Below are positions 9,123 to 20,128 of a DNA stretch of 64,000 nucleotides, in pieces (positions within the stretch are counted from its first letter, which is position 1; every line of letters starts with the position of its first letter). Origin of the DNA: Bradyrhizobium guangzhouense (GTDB lineage: Bacteria; Pseudomonadota; Alphaproteobacteria; Rhizobiales; Xanthobacteraceae); contig NZ_CP030054.1 of NCBI RefSeq assembly GCF_004114955.1, forward strand, positions 806,001-870,000, given 5' to 3'. The notes beneath the pieces were generated by a model. That model had not been told where the DNA came from and ran no database searches. It was given only the letters and a program-made list of their open reading frames with translations. The translations under genes were made by a program, and so were the position numbers.

Positions 9123-11126
9123 ATGAATGCAGCGGCCATGAGCTTGCCGAAAAGCGAGCCAGTCATCGCCAACCTGTCAATTCGCCTGAAAATCATGATG
9201 GGATTTGCTATCGTTCTGCTGCTGTCGGCGGGCACCATGGCGGGCGCCTGGTTTGGCTATGAGGCGATCCTCGACGGCTTCGACGTTTATCGTATCAGCA
9301 TGTCGGAATCGGATTATGCGCGCGAAATCGACAGCTCGCTCTCGGCATACCAGAGCAACGCGCGCTATTACGCCCTGACGGGCATAAAGGAGGCGGAAGC
9401 TGCCGCGGAAGAGGCGCGACGCTTGCTCGAGCGAACGATCACGGCAGCCAAAACCGAGACTGCAACTCTCAGCTGGCAGCAGTCGATAAAGGAACTGTTC
9501 GAAGCCTACCGCGCCTATACCGATTCCTTCAACAAAGTGTTGGCGCTGCGCGCCGGGATCGATCGCTCGGCAGCCACGATGGGCGGACAGGCGCACGTCA
9601 TCCGGACCGCGCTCGATCAGGTGAAGGCGCCGGGCGCTCAAGCAGAAAATATCATTGAGCGTTTCGATACGATCGATCGCCTCGTAACGACAGAATTGAA
9701 GCTCCACGATGAAGTCCTCGCGAGGGACGTCTTACAGAGAATAGAAGGGTTTAAAGGTGCGATCGTGCGAGAGCGTCGCTCGCCGGACGTCGGCGGACAG
9801 GCGCTCGACGAGCTCGTCGCGTCTTACCGAGATGGGTTCGCCCGAGTGGAGGCCGCAGGCCAAGAGATCGATCGTTTGATGGCGGACATGTGGAAGCTGC
9901 GTCACGGACTATCCGGGGCGGCCGCCTCTCTGAAGCGAGTGGCTTTGGCGGAGCAGGCTGATGCCGAGAAAAAGACCGCGGTGCAAATCATCCACGGTCA
10001 ATCGGTAGTGGTTGCCCTTGCGCTCGCCTCGATTGCAATTGGCCTCGTGCTCTCCTTTGCGATCGGACGCGGTATCGCAAAACCTGTCATCGCGATGTGC
10101 AGCTCGATGATCGAGCTGGCAAACGGCCGCTATGAGATCGTGCTGCCGGGGCTCGGTCGGCACGACGAGGTCGGCAAGATGGCTGGCGCGGTCGAGAGCT
10201 TCAAGCGGCAAGCCATTGAGCGCGCCGAACGCGAAGCTGCGGAGATCGAAGAGCGTAACAGGTCGGCGGCCGAGCTGCGGCGCGCTGAGCTCGCTAAATT
10301 CGCTGGCGGCTTTGAGGCCGCGGTGGGTGACATCGTCAACGGCATTTCGGGTTCTGCTCAGCAACTCGAAGCAGCAGCATCAACGCTGTCACGCAATGCG
10401 GAGGCGACAGGGGGCCTGACCAACGCGGTGGTCGGCGCCGCGCGAGAATCGTCGAGCAGCATTGGTTTGGTCGCCTCGGCGGCCGAGGAGCTGTCGCTGT
10501 CGATCAATGATATTCGCACCCAGGTCCGCAACTCGAATGCGATCTCCGGTAATGCGGTAGCCCAGGCCAAGAGCACGGACGCCCGCATCGCGACGCTCGC
10601 GCAAGCCTCGCACCGGATTGGTGATGTCGTGAAGCTGATTACAGCGGTCGCAGAGCAGACCAATCTGCTCGCGCTCAATGCCACCATTGAGGCAGCCCGC
10701 GCCGGAGAGGCGGGCCGCGGCTTTGCCGTCGTCGCAGCCGAGGTGAAGTCGCTTGCAAGCCAAACCGCCCGTGCGACGGAGGAGATCGGCTCTCACGTCG
10801 AAGGTATGCAGCAAGCGACCGGAGATTCGATTGCCGCGATCAAGTCGATCGCCGGCATCATTGGCGATATCTCCGCCATCTCGGGTTCGATCGCGTCCGC
10901 CGTCGACCAGCAGACCGCGACGACACAGGCGATCGCACAGAGCGCGCAGCAGGCGGCCTCTGGCACCGCGCAGGTGTCATCCAATCTCGAGCAGGTCAAT
11001 CGCGAAGCAAGCGAGACCGGCTCGGCGGCTTCCGCCGTGCTGCAATCAGCGCGCGGACTAACCGAGGCGAGCCACCGCCTGCGCGCGGAGCTTGACCGTT
11101 TCATGGCCAACGTCGTCGCGGCGTAG
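9123..11126 (+). CDS. Methyl-accepting chemotaxis protein
   Basis: Inner-membrane chemoreceptor of about 667 aa. It has a first membrane helix at residues 25-47 ([20 protein letters not shown]) and a helical periplasmic sensor of about 240 residues. A second membrane helix ([21 protein letters not shown]) leads into a HAMP domain ([17 protein letters not shown]). The signalling domain hairpin tip reads [20 protein letters not shown], followed by [16 protein letters not shown]. The start is uncertain: in-frame options are TTG 9015, ATG 9054 and ATG 9123. I used 9123 because the first helix then sits close to the N-terminus as is usual. It lies inside the hydrogenase region, but nothing in the sensor domain shows its ligand. 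Confidence 0.92.
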   Translation: MNAAAMSLPKSEPVIANLSIRLKIMMGFAIVLLLSAGTMAGAWFGYEAILDGFDVYRISMSESDYAREIDSSLSAYQSNARYYALTGIKEAEAAAEEARRLLERTITAAKTETATLSWQQSIKELFEAYRAYTDSFNKVLALRAGIDRSAATMGGQAHVIRTALDQVKAPGAQAENIIERFDTIDRLVTTELKLHDEVLARDVLQRIEGFKGAIVRERRSPDVGGQALDELVASYRDGFARVEAAGQEIDRLMADMWKLRHGLSGAAASLKRVALAEQADAEKKTAVQIIHGQSVVVALALASIAIGLVLSFAIGRGIAKPVIAMCSSMIELANGRYEIVLPGLGRHDEVGKMAGAVESFKRQAIERAEREAAEIEERNRSAAELRRAELAKFAGGFEAAVGDIVNGISGSAQQLEAAASTLSRNAEATGGLTNAVVGAARESSSSIGLVASAAEELSLSINDIRTQVRNSNAISGNAVAQAKSTDARIATLAQASHRIGDVVKLITAVAEQTNLLALNATIEAARAGEAGRGFAVVAAEVKSLASQTARATEEIGSHVEGMQQATGDSIAAIKSIAGIIGDISAISGSIASAVDQQTATTQAIAQSAQQAASGTAQVSSNLEQVNREASETGSAASAVLQSARGLTEASHRLRAELDRFMANVVAA

Positions 11127-11243
11127 TCTGGCTCGCAATGCGAGACGCCTGCGACTACCATTGCGCAAGTGCCAGAGACCTGCGCTAGTCAACGGACAAG
11201 CCGGCACCCTCGCGTGGGCAAACCGGTATCCTAGGGATCGTCG

Positions 11244-12560
11244 ATGGAGCATGGTCTGGATCTGGCCGGATTCGCGTTGCACCCGCAACGCGGTGCAGTG
11301 TTGGGTGAGGTGCATGCGCGTCCGTTCACGCGGCTCTCCGCGCCTCTCGCAGTGCTGCGATTTGCTTTTTTGGGCCAGGGAGAAGCGGCGGCCGCCGACC
11401 GGCAGGCCTTTGTAGGCTTTTGCACCGCGCAGGGCTTGGCGGCACCCGAGGTGTCGGCTAAGCACCACCAGGTGTCAATCGGAGCAGTTTCGCTACGCTG
11501 GGAACAGCATTCCGAATTCACGACTTTCACCTGGATCTGGAGTAATGAGGCATCCGCGCTGGCGTTCGCTCCCATCGGTGACGAACTTACCGCATTGATC
11601 CGGGCACTGCCGCAAACGGGACAGCTGCTTGTGGCGGTGAGGCTCGAGGTGGAGCAGACCGAAGCGGCCGTCGCGCGCGCTGAGGAGCTGTTTGATAAGA
11701 GCAGCCTCGCAATGGCGACAGTCCGCAGCGGCCCTGCGGTCGTCGCTTCCGACTTTCGTGCGGATGCGCAGGGCTTTGTCCGCATTCTCATCTGCAACGA
11801 CGGCCTGTCGCCGGGCCGGCTTGGCGCTCTTGTGCAGCGCGTGCTGGAGATCGAGACCTATCGCACGCTGGCGCTGCTCGGCCTGCCGGCCGCGCTCGAG
11901 CTCGCGCCCTCGGTCGATCACATTGGGCGGCGGCTGGTCGAAGTGCTCCAGGAGATGCAGGGCGCCGAGGACCTCAAGCTCAACAATCACCTCCTCACGG
12001 AGCTGACCGCATTGGCCGCCTCATTGGAGCGCGGCGCAGCGGGTAGCCTGTTCCGCTTCGGCGCGAGCCGGGCTTATTACGACATCGTGCAGGCCCGCCT
12101 TGGCGTGATCGAAGGAAGCGAGATCGGAGGGCGACCGACCTGGTCGTCCTTCCTTGCCCGGCGGATGGCGCCGGCGATGCGCACCTGCGCCGCGATGGAG
12201 GACCGCCAGGCCAACTTATCGATCAAGCTAGCGCGCGCCGCCGATCTCCTGCGCACGCGGGTGGACGTGGAACTGGAGGAGCAGAATCGTGACCTGCTGC
12301 GCTCAATGAACGAGCGCACCAAGCTGCAATTGCGCCTGCAGAGCACCGTCGAAGGCCTCTCCGTGGCGGCGATCGGCTATTACGTCGTCAGCCTGTTCGG
12401 CTACCTCGCTAAGGGCGCACATGACGGCGGCTTGCATGTCGAGCCGTCACTCGCGACAGCATTGTTCGTACCATTTGCCGTCGGTCTAATTTGGATCATC
12501 ACGCACCGGATCCGCCAGAGGCACCTTAAACATGAAGGCGCGCCGGGCGATCATGACTGA
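11244..12560 (+). CDS. DUF3422 family membrane-anchored protein
   Basis: A 438-residue protein of the DUF3422 family (function unknown). Its N-terminus has the family's hallmark RGAVLGEVHARPFTRL. The body is soluble and mostly helical, with a coiled-coil-like segment (EEQNRDLLRSMNERTKLQLRL). The C-terminus has two hydrophobic helices (VAAIGYYVVSLFGYLAKGA and LATALFVPFAVGLIWIITH), like CorA-type or DUF3422 anchors. Its stop overlaps a 25-codon open frame that in turn overlaps hupU, so it appears to be the first gene of the hupUV transcript. A role in hydrogenase regulation or metal homeostasis is only suggested by position. Confidence 0.88.
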   Translation: MEHGLDLAGFALHPQRGAVLGEVHARPFTRLSAPLAVLRFAFLGQGEAAAADRQAFVGFCTAQGLAAPEVSAKHHQVSIGAVSLRWEQHSEFTTFTWIWSNEASALAFAPIGDELTALIRALPQTGQLLVAVRLEVEQTEAAVARAEELFDKSSLAMATVRSGPAVVASDFRADAQGFVRILICNDGLSPGRLGALVQRVLEIETYRTLALLGLPAALELAPSVDHIGRRLVEVLQEMQGAEDLKLNNHLLTELTALAASLERGAAGSLFRFGASRAYYDIVQARLGVIEGSEIGGRPTWSSFLARRMAPAMRTCAAMEDRQANLSIKLARAADLLRTRVDVELEEQNRDLLRSMNERTKLQLRLQSTVEGLSVAAIGYYVVSLFGYLAKGAHDGGLHVEPSLATALFVPFAVGLIWIITHRIRQRHLKHEGAPGDHD

Positions 12561-12630
12561 GTTCCTTCGCGCCGAGGGCTTGCCATTCGAGCCGGGTCGG
12601 CCGAAGCTGGTGGAGCTGGAGGGCAAGTGA
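12553..12630 (+). CDS. Possible 25-residue leader peptide between DUF3422 gene and hupU
   Basis: A short frame, ATG at 12553 and TGA at 12628-12630, starts inside the end of the DUF3422 gene (ATGACTGA overlap) and ends on the hupU start (TGATG). It would encode MTEFLRAEGLPFEPGRPK followed by LVELEGK. It could translationally couple hupU to the upstream gene. Its last codons contain GGAGGGCAAG, which is also the hupU ribosome site, so the frame could be accidental. I do not recognise the peptide. Confidence 0.35.
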   Translation: MTEFLRAEGLPFEPGRPKLVELEGK

Positions 12631-13646
12631 TGAGCCAATCGAACGGAATGACCAACCTGCTCTGGCTGCAAGGCGCGAGCTGCGGCGGTTGCACCATGTC
12701 GATCCTCGAAAGCGGCTCTTCCGGCTGGTTCGACGAACTGAGGCAGTTCGGCATCAACCTGCTGTGGCATCCCTCGGTCAGCGAGGAGACAGGCGAGGAA
12801 GCGGCCGAGGTGCTCAACTCCGTGCGCGAGGGCAGGGTGCCGCTCGACCTACTGCTCCTCGAAGGCTCCGTTGCCCGCGGCCCGAACGATAGCGGCCGCT
12901 TCAACATGCTCGCGGGCACGGGCCGCTCGATCTACCACTGGATGCTAGATCTCGCGCCGCGGGCGGACTATGTCGTTGCGGTCGGAAGCTGTGCCGCCTA
13001 TGGCGGGGTGCCAGCCGCCGGCGCCAATCCAACCGACGCGGTCGGGCTGCAATTCGAGGGCGCCGATGCTGGCGGCGCGCTCGGCGCAGGCTTCCGCTCC
13101 CGGCTCGGCTTGCCGGTGATCAATGTGGCTGGCTGTGCGCCGCATCCGGGCTGGATGATGGAAACCATTTTGGCACTGACGTCCAAGGACTTGTCAGCGA
13201 CTGACCTCGACACCTATGGCCGACCGAAATTCGTTGCCAACCATCTTGCTCATCACGGCTGCTCCCGCAACGAGTTCTATGAGTTCAAGGCCAGCGCCGA
13301 AACCATGTCCGAGCGCGGCTGCCTCATGGAGCATCTCGGCTGCAAGGCGACTCAGGCTGTCGGCGATTGCAACCAGCGCTCCTGGAACGGCGGCGGTTCC
13401 TGCACGAAGGGCGGTTATGCCTGCATCGCCTGCACGTCACCTGGCTTCGAAGACGCGCAGAATTTCCTGGAGACCGCCAAGCTTGCCGGCATCCCAGTCG
13501 GCTTGCCGACCGACATGCCAAAAGCCTGGTTCGTCGCGCTCGCGGCGTTGTCGAAATCGGCGACTCCGCGGCGCGTGAGGCTGAATGCGACCGCTGATCA
13601 TGTGGTGGTGCCGCCCGGCCGCACCACGGCCAAGCGCACGCCATGA
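12630..13646 (+). CDS. hupU: Regulatory (H2-sensing) hydrogenase small subunit
   Basis: Small subunit of the cytoplasmic H2 sensor, 338 aa. It carries the FeS-cluster cysteines (ASCGGCTMSILESG near residue 18, VGSCAAYGG, GCAPHPG, HHGCSRNEFYEF, GYACIACTSPGFED). It lacks the twin-arginine signal seen in HupS, as expected for HupU/HoxB proteins that stay in the cytoplasm. GGAGGG lies just before the ATG at 12630; a GTG at 12627 is an alternative. The stop overlaps hupV by ATGA. With HupV it signals H2 to the kinase HupT at 32279. Confidence 0.96.
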   Translation: MSQSNGMTNLLWLQGASCGGCTMSILESGSSGWFDELRQFGINLLWHPSVSEETGEEAAEVLNSVREGRVPLDLLLLEGSVARGPNDSGRFNMLAGTGRSIYHWMLDLAPRADYVVAVGSCAAYGGVPAAGANPTDAVGLQFEGADAGGALGAGFRSRLGLPVINVAGCAPHPGWMMETILALTSKDLSATDLDTYGRPKFVANHLAHHGCSRNEFYEFKASAETMSERGCLMEHLGCKATQAVGDCNQRSWNGGGSCTKGGYACIACTSPGFEDAQNFLETAKLAGIPVGLPTDMPKAWFVALAALSKSATPRRVRLNATADHVVVPPGRTTAKRTP

Positions 13647-15082
13647 CGAGGATTACGATCGGCCCGTTCAACCGCGTCGAGGGCGATCTCGAAGTCCGCC
13701 TCGACGTCGAAAGCGGCCGGGTCCAGCGCGCCGAAGTGACGGCGCCGCTCTATCGCGGGTTCGAGCAAATTCTGGAGGGGCGGCCACCGCTTGATGCGCT
13801 GGTGTTGGCGCCGCGCATCTGCGGCATCTGCTCGGTCTCGCAGTCGGTCGCCGCCGCTGCCGCGCTTCGCCATGCGATGGGAACCGAGGCGGCGCCGAAC
13901 GGTCTGCTCGCCACTAATATCGCGCACGCGGCAGAGAATGCCGCCGATCATCTTACGCATTTCTACATCTTCTTCATGCCTGACTTCGCCCGTGAAGCCT
14001 ACGCTTCGCAGGATTGGTACCAGGAGACTCGCGAGCGCTTTGCGGCCACCCGCGGCAGTGCGGCGCGCGATGCGCTGCCGGCGCGGGCGCGGCTGCTCGA
14101 GACTATGGGAATCATTGCTGGCAAATGGCCACACAGCCTTGCCTTCCAGCCGGGCGGCGCGACGCGCGCGATCGAACTCGGCGAGCGCGTACGGCTGTTG
14201 TCGATCGTGACCTCATTTCGCACGTTCCTTGAACGTACAGTGTTCGCCGATACTCTAGAGAACATGCTGTCGCTCTCGACCGCAGACGAGCTCGACCGCT
14301 GGCGCGCGGGGCGCAGCGGTGATTTCGCTCATTTCCTCAGGCTTGCCGACAGCCTCGCGCTCAGTGAGCTCGGCAAGGGACCGGGCGTGTTGATGAGCTA
14401 TGGCGCCTATCAAGGCGCCGATTGCGGACTGTTCCCGCGCGGCATTGTTGGTCCAGACATGGTTGTGGAGCCGTTGCCGCTGAGTCAGATCAGCGAGGAC
14501 GTTTCCCATGCATGGATGCGGGATTGCTCCTCCGATCCTGCGCACAGCAACACCGTACCTGATCCCGACAAGGCAGGCGCCTATAGCTGGTGCAAGGCGC
14601 CGCGGCTTTCGGGCCAGCCGGTCGAGGTCGGGGCGATTGCGCGCCAGACCGTGGCCGGGCAAGCGCTGATAGCCGATCTCGTCGCCCCAAGCGGCACCAA
14701 TGTCCGCAACCGTGTGATCGCCCGGCTGATCGAGACTGCGCGCATCGCACTTGCGATGGAGCAGTGGACCCGCGCGCTACGACTTTCGGAACCGTTCTGT
14801 GCTCCCTCGCAGGAGATGCCCGACGGGGCATATGTCGGTCTCGTCGAGGCCGCGCGCGGCAGCCTCGGGCATTGGGTGGCGGTGCGCGGTGGAAAGATCG
14901 AGCGCTACCAGATCATCGCGCCGACCACCTGGAATTTTTCACCGCGCGATTCCCTCGGCGTGGCAGGCCCTCTGGAACAGGCGCTGGTCGGCACCGATGT
15001 GGGCGAGGCTGGCGCACGTTCCGTTGCGGTTCAGCATGTCGTGCGCTCGTTCGATCCTTGCATGGTGTGCACTGCGCATTGA
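13643..15082 (+). CDS. hupV: Regulatory (H2-sensing) hydrogenase large subunit
   Basis: NiFe large subunit of the H2 sensor, 479 aa. The first metal motif is RICGICSVSQS (C60, C63) and the second is DPCMVC at C473/C476. The protein ends at the histidine of DPCMVCTAH with no C-terminal extension. HupD-type proteolytic maturation is therefore not needed, a hallmark of the HupV/HoxC sensor class and a clear difference from HupL here. A 210-base gap with the hupS promoter follows. Confidence 0.96.
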   Translation: MTRITIGPFNRVEGDLEVRLDVESGRVQRAEVTAPLYRGFEQILEGRPPLDALVLAPRICGICSVSQSVAAAAALRHAMGTEAAPNGLLATNIAHAAENAADHLTHFYIFFMPDFAREAYASQDWYQETRERFAATRGSAARDALPARARLLETMGIIAGKWPHSLAFQPGGATRAIELGERVRLLSIVTSFRTFLERTVFADTLENMLSLSTADELDRWRAGRSGDFAHFLRLADSLALSELGKGPGVLMSYGAYQGADCGLFPRGIVGPDMVVEPLPLSQISEDVSHAWMRDCSSDPAHSNTVPDPDKAGAYSWCKAPRLSGQPVEVGAIARQTVAGQALIADLVAPSGTNVRNRVIARLIETARIALAMEQWTRALRLSEPFCAPSQEMPDGAYVGLVEAARGSLGHWVAVRGGKIERYQIIAPTTWNFSPRDSLGVAGPLEQALVGTDVGEAGARSVAVQHVVRSFDPCMVCTAH

Positions 15083-15188
15083 AACGGGCTCGGCGGCGTA
15101 AACCTCGTTACCGCCTGCAAATCGAATTGTTTCCGCTTCTTTCGTGCAGTGCCGCTCGATCTTCGCGTCTTGCACAATTCAGATCTCG

Positions 15189-15201
15189 CAACCTTTTGAC
15201 A
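15189..15201 (+). promoter_or_regulatory. Possible IHF site in hupS promoter
   Basis: CAACCTTTTGACA matches the inverse of the IHF consensus (YAA-N4-TTGATW) with one mismatch. It lies about 32-44 bases upstream of the -24 GG of the sigma-54 promoter, where IHF normally bends DNA between an enhancer-bound activator and RNA polymerase. Weak on its own; supported by position. Confidence 0.4.
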
Positions 15202-15231
15202 TTCCTCTAATTTCATTTTGCGCCACGCAGT

Positions 15232-15247
15232 TGGCCTGCTTCTTGCT
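15232..15247 (+). promoter_or_regulatory. Sigma-54 (-24/-12) promoter of hupSLCDF
   Basis: TGGCCTGCTTCTTGCT fits the consensus TGGCACGN4TTGCW, with GG at 15233-15234 and GC at 15245-15246, 10 bases between. Transcription should start near 15258, about 35 bases before the hupS ATG. The NtrC-type activator HoxA encoded at 30850 is the obvious partner. I found no NifA-type TGT-N10-ACA element upstream. Confidence 0.85.
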
Positions 15248-15292
15248 GTCCCTAAGCGTCATTGAAAGCCAAAGCTGACGGCGGGAGGATTT

Positions 15293-16384
15293 ATGGGCAC
15301 GGCGACGGAAACATTTTACAGCGTGATCAGGCGGCAAGGCATCACGCGTCGAAGCTTTCACAAGTTCTGCAGCCTGACCGCGACGAGCCTCGGCCTCGGC
15401 CCGCTGGCGGCGAGCCGCATCGCCAATGCGCTCGAGACCAAGCCGCGTGTGCCCGTGATCTGGATGCACGGTCTCGAATGCACCTGCTGCTCCGAGAGCT
15501 TCATCCGCTCCGCGCATCCCCTGGTGAAGGATGCGGTGCTGTCGATGATCTCGCTAGACTACGATGACACGATCATGGCGGCCGCGGGCCATCAGGCGGA
15601 AGCGATCCTCGAGGAGACCCGTGCCAAGCATAAAGGTCAGTACATTCTGGCCGTTGAAGGTAATCCGCCGCTCAACGAGGGCGGCATGTTCTGTATCGAC
15701 GGCGGCAAACCATTCGTCGAAAAGCTGAAGATGATGGCCGAGGACGCGATGGCGATCATCGCTTGGGGCGCTTGCGCGTCCTGGGGCTGCGTACAGGCGG
15801 CAAAGCCCAATCCGACCCAGGCCACACCGATCGACAAGGTCATCACCAACAAGCCGATCATCAAGGTGCCGGGATGCCCCCCGATCGCCGAAGTGATGAC
15901 CGGCGTCGTCACCTTCATCACCACCTTCGGCAAGCTGCCCGAGCTCGACCGCCAGGGCCGGCCTAAGATGTTCTACTCGCAGCGCATCCACGACAAGTGT
16001 TACCGGCGCCCGCATTTCGACGCCGGCCAGTTTGTCGAGGAGTGGGACGATGAGGCGGCGCGCAAAGGCTACTGCCTCTACAAGATGGGCTGCAAGGGGC
16101 CAACGACCTATAACGCCTGCTCAACCGTGCGCTGGAACGGGGGGGTCTCATTCCCCATCCAATCGGGACACGGCTGCATCGGCTGCTCAGAGGACGGCTT
16201 TTGGGACAAGGGCTCGTTCTACGATCGCCTCACCAACATCAAGCAGTTCGGCATCGAGAAAAACGCCGATCAGATCGGCATGGCGGCAGCGGGCGCCGTG
16301 GGTGCGGCGGTGGCCGCGCACGCCGCCGTCACTGCGGTAAAGCGGCTTGCCAGCAAGCGCGAAGACGCCGGCCACAACAGCTGA
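15293..16384 (+). CDS. hupS: Uptake [NiFe] hydrogenase small subunit
   Basis: Electron-transferring small subunit of the membrane-bound uptake hydrogenase, 363 aa. It has a twin-arginine signal (TRRSFHKF, residues 18-25) that exports the folded HupSL dimer. Cysteine ligands of the three FeS clusters are seen in [58 protein letters not shown] and [14 protein letters not shown]. The C-terminal hydrophobic helix ([21 protein letters not shown]) anchors it next to HupC. GGGAGGA lies 4-5 bases before the ATG. It is the first gene after the sigma-54 promoter. Confidence 0.97.
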   Translation: MGTATETFYSVIRRQGITRRSFHKFCSLTATSLGLGPLAASRIANALETKPRVPVIWMHGLECTCCSESFIRSAHPLVKDAVLSMISLDYDDTIMAAAGHQAEAILEETRAKHKGQYILAVEGNPPLNEGGMFCIDGGKPFVEKLKMMAEDAMAIIAWGACASWGCVQAAKPNPTQATPIDKVITNKPIIKVPGCPPIAEVMTGVVTFITTFGKLPELDRQGRPKMFYSQRIHDKCYRRPHFDAGQFVEEWDDEAARKGYCLYKMGCKGPTTYNACSTVRWNGGVSFPIQSGHGCIGCSEDGFWDKGSFYDRLTNIKQFGIEKNADQIGMAAAGAVGAAVAAHAAVTAVKRLASKREDAGHNS

Positions 16385-16413
16385 TCAAAAGACACATTAG
16401 GGTAGAAACGATC

Positions 16414-18204
<1,791 letters not shown>

Positions 18205-18213
18205 GAGGCGGCC

Positions 18214-18957
18214 ATGATGGATGCAATTGCTCCCCCGGTGGAAAGCGAGCCGGACCTGACGGCGATCGCGGCCGATGCTGCTGGCGAGCATGCGGTGGGC
18301 CGGCCCACCGTCTATGTCTACGAAGCGCCGGTGCGCATCTGCCATTGGGTGAACGCGTTCTCGATCATCATCCTGATGGTCACCGGGTTTCTGATCGGGA
18401 CGCCGCTGCCGGCGGTCGAGGGGGAGGCGTCGGCCAACTTCGTGATGGGCTATATGCGCTTCGCCCATTTCGCGGCGGGGCAGGTGCTCGCGGTGTTCTT
18501 CCTCGCGCGTATCCTGTGGGCCTTCACCGGCAACCACCATTCCCGGCAGATCTTCTATCTGCCGGTGCATCGCCGGCAATTCTGGAAGGAAGTCTGGCAC
18601 GAGATCCGCTGGTACGCCTTCCTGGAACGTCAGCCGAAGATGTATGTCGGGCACAACCCGCTGGCGCAGACCGCGATGTTCACGGGCTTCACGTTGTTCG
18701 TGACCTTCATGATCGTGACCGGCTTTGCGCTCTATTCGGAAGGAGAAGGCATCGATAGCTGGCAGCACAAACTGTTCGGCTGGGTGTTCTCGATCTGGCC
18801 GAACAGCCAGGACGTTCACACCTGGCATCATCTGGGCATGTGGGCGCTGGTCGTGTTCGTGATGGTACACATCTACGCTGCGATCCGCGAGGACATCATG
18901 TCACGCCAGAGTATCATCTCCTCGATGATCTCGGGCGAACGGCAATTCCGTGACTGA
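18214..18957 (+). CDS. hupC: Uptake hydrogenase cytochrome b subunit
   Basis: Membrane di-heme cytochrome b of 247 aa that passes electrons from HupSL to the quinone pool and anchors the enzyme. Hydrophobic segments include FSIIILMVTGFLIG, GQVLAVFFLARILWAF, GFTLFVTFMIVTGFAL and MWALVVFVMVHIYAAI. Heme histidines lie in ICHWVNAF, MRFAHFAAGQ and HTWHHLGMW. TAGGAGG precedes the ATG pair by about 5 bases. It lies 9 bases after hupL and overlaps the GTG start of hupD. A close paralogue lies at 7947-8672 on the other strand. Confidence 0.96.
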   Translation: MMDAIAPPVESEPDLTAIAADAAGEHAVGRPTVYVYEAPVRICHWVNAFSIIILMVTGFLIGTPLPAVEGEASANFVMGYMRFAHFAAGQVLAVFFLARILWAFTGNHHSRQIFYLPVHRRQFWKEVWHEIRWYAFLERQPKMYVGHNPLAQTAMFTGFTLFVTFMIVTGFALYSEGEGIDSWQHKLFGWVFSIWPNSQDVHTWHHLGMWALVVFVMVHIYAAIREDIMSRQSIISSMISGERQFRD

Positions 18958-19552
18958 AACTGGAACGATCTCGATGTTGAACGCCCCAAACGACGACCAC
19001 ATCTTGGTGCTCGGCATCGGCAACATCCTGTGGGCCGATGAAGGCTTTGGCGTGCGCGCGGTGGAGGACTTCCACCGCCGCTACGCCGTGCCTGATAATG
19101 TCACGATTCTCGATGGCGGAACGCAGGGGCTCTATCTCGTCAACTATCTGGAGGACGCTGATCGCTTGCTCGTGTTCGATGCCATCGATTATGGTCTGCC
19201 GCCAGGCAAGCTGAAGCTCGTGCGCGGCGACGAGGTGCCACGCTTCACCGGCGCGAAGAAGATGAGTCTGCATCAAACCGGCTTCCAGGAGGTGATCAGC
19301 GCAGCCGACCTGCTCGGCCGCTGCCCGAAGCACCTCGTCCTGATCGGCTGCCAACCGCTCGATCTCGAAGACTGGGGAGGTCCATTGACGGCGTCCGTAC
19401 GCGATCAGATCGCACCGGCCATCGAGCTTGCCTGCAAAGTTCTGGCCGAGTGGGGCATCGAGGTGAAGCTGCGCGATACGCCGTTGGCAGACTCCGAGCG
19501 CCTGCTCGCCAACGACATCGACCATGCGAGTTACGAGATGCGGCCGGCCTGA
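18950..19552 (+). CDS. hupD: Hydrogenase maturation endopeptidase
   Basis: Protease that cuts the C-terminal peptide of HupL after nickel insertion, 200 aa (HyaD/HybD family). ILVLGIGNILWADEGFGVR near the N-terminus carries the acidic nickel-binding residue, and DGGTQGLYLVNYL and the later HQTGFQEV with its histidine complete the nickel-recognition set. The GTG at 18950 overlaps the hupC stop region; an ATG at 18974 would give a 192-residue protein and cannot be excluded. Confidence 0.95.
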   Translation: MTETGTISMLNAPNDDHILVLGIGNILWADEGFGVRAVEDFHRRYAVPDNVTILDGGTQGLYLVNYLEDADRLLVFDAIDYGLPPGKLKLVRGDEVPRFTGAKKMSLHQTGFQEVISAADLLGRCPKHLVLIGCQPLDLEDWGGPLTASVRDQIAPAIELACKVLAEWGIEVKLRDTPLADSERLLANDIDHASYEMRPA

Positions 19553-19578
19553 CCGCCGGAGCGTGCCGGAGAAGACGG

Positions 19579-19875
19579 ATGTGCCTTGGACTGCCGATGA
19601 CTATCGTCGAGACCGATGGAATTTCGGCTTTGTGCGAGTTTCGCGGCGAGCAACGCCGCGTCTCCGTGCTTCTGCTCTCGCATCCTCCGGCCGGTGCCCA
19701 CGTGCTGGTCTACATCGACACGGCGATCCGCCTACTTGAGAAAGAAGAAGCGTGCCTGATTGCGGCTGCCATCGACGGTCTCGGTGCAGCGCTCGACGGC
19801 AACGATTTCGACTGCTTCTTCGCCGATCTGATCGACCGCGAACCGCAATTGCCTGCGCACCTCCTGACTGATTAA
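19579..19875 (+). CDS. hupF: HypC-family hydrogenase chaperone
   Basis: A HypC paralogue of 98 aa dedicated to HupL assembly. It begins MCLGLPMTIVE; the N-terminal cysteine (C2 after the initiator Met) is the family's metal/CN-Fe transfer residue. It has a longer acidic C-terminus than HypC at 26732. The start is the ATG at 19579; upstream in-frame codons overlap hupD. In rhizobia HupF is reported to stabilise HupL under oxygen. It ends the first hup transcription block: a gap with its own promoter follows. Confidence 0.94.
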   Translation: MCLGLPMTIVETDGISALCEFRGEQRRVSVLLLSHPPAGAHVLVYIDTAIRLLEKEEACLIAAAIDGLGAALDGNDFDCFFADLIDREPQLPAHLLTD

Positions 19876-20068
19876 GCGGGTTGTCATCCTAGAATGACTT
19901 GGCCGGCTGACCTCAGCCGCTGGCCGAGGTGCTCGCCGGAAGACAAGTTTCTAGTCTGGAAAGAAGGCTTTCGTTTGTAGTGGAAAGTAGCTTATCATTC
20001 GCATCCACTCGGCTTGATGGCGTTGAAAATAGATCAGTGAATTCAACTACATAAATCCTGACTGTCCC
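19876..20068. other. hupF-hupG intergenic region upstream of the second sigma-54 promoter
   Basis: Contains a hairpin (GGCTGA-CC-TCAGCC, near 19905-19918) without a T-run, then AT-rich sequence (20020-20065) of the kind found between an enhancer and a -24/-12 promoter. No NifA-type TGT-N10-ACA element was found. A HoxA site may lie here but I know no consensus to apply. Confidence 0.4.
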
Positions 20069-20084
20069 TGGCACGCAGCTTGCT
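20069..20084 (+). promoter_or_regulatory. Sigma-54 (-24/-12) promoter of hupGHIJK-hyp
   Basis: TGGCACGCAGCTTGCT is a perfect match to the consensus TGGCACGN4TTGCW. GG lies at 20070-20071 and GC at 20082-20083. The expected start of transcription is about 20095, with GGGAGG then ATG at 20129. It is a better match than the hupS promoter and would let the maturation genes be expressed in parallel with the structural genes. Confidence 0.9.
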
Positions 20085-20128
20085 AACACTATCCCGATCA
20101 GAAAGATAAGTCTGTTTTGGGAGGTCAA

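Noticed and set aside
15083..15231. NifA upstream activator sequence (TGT-N10-ACA) before hupS
   Set aside because: Each TGT in the stretch was checked and none is followed by ACA at the right distance; the same is true for 19876-20068 before hupG.
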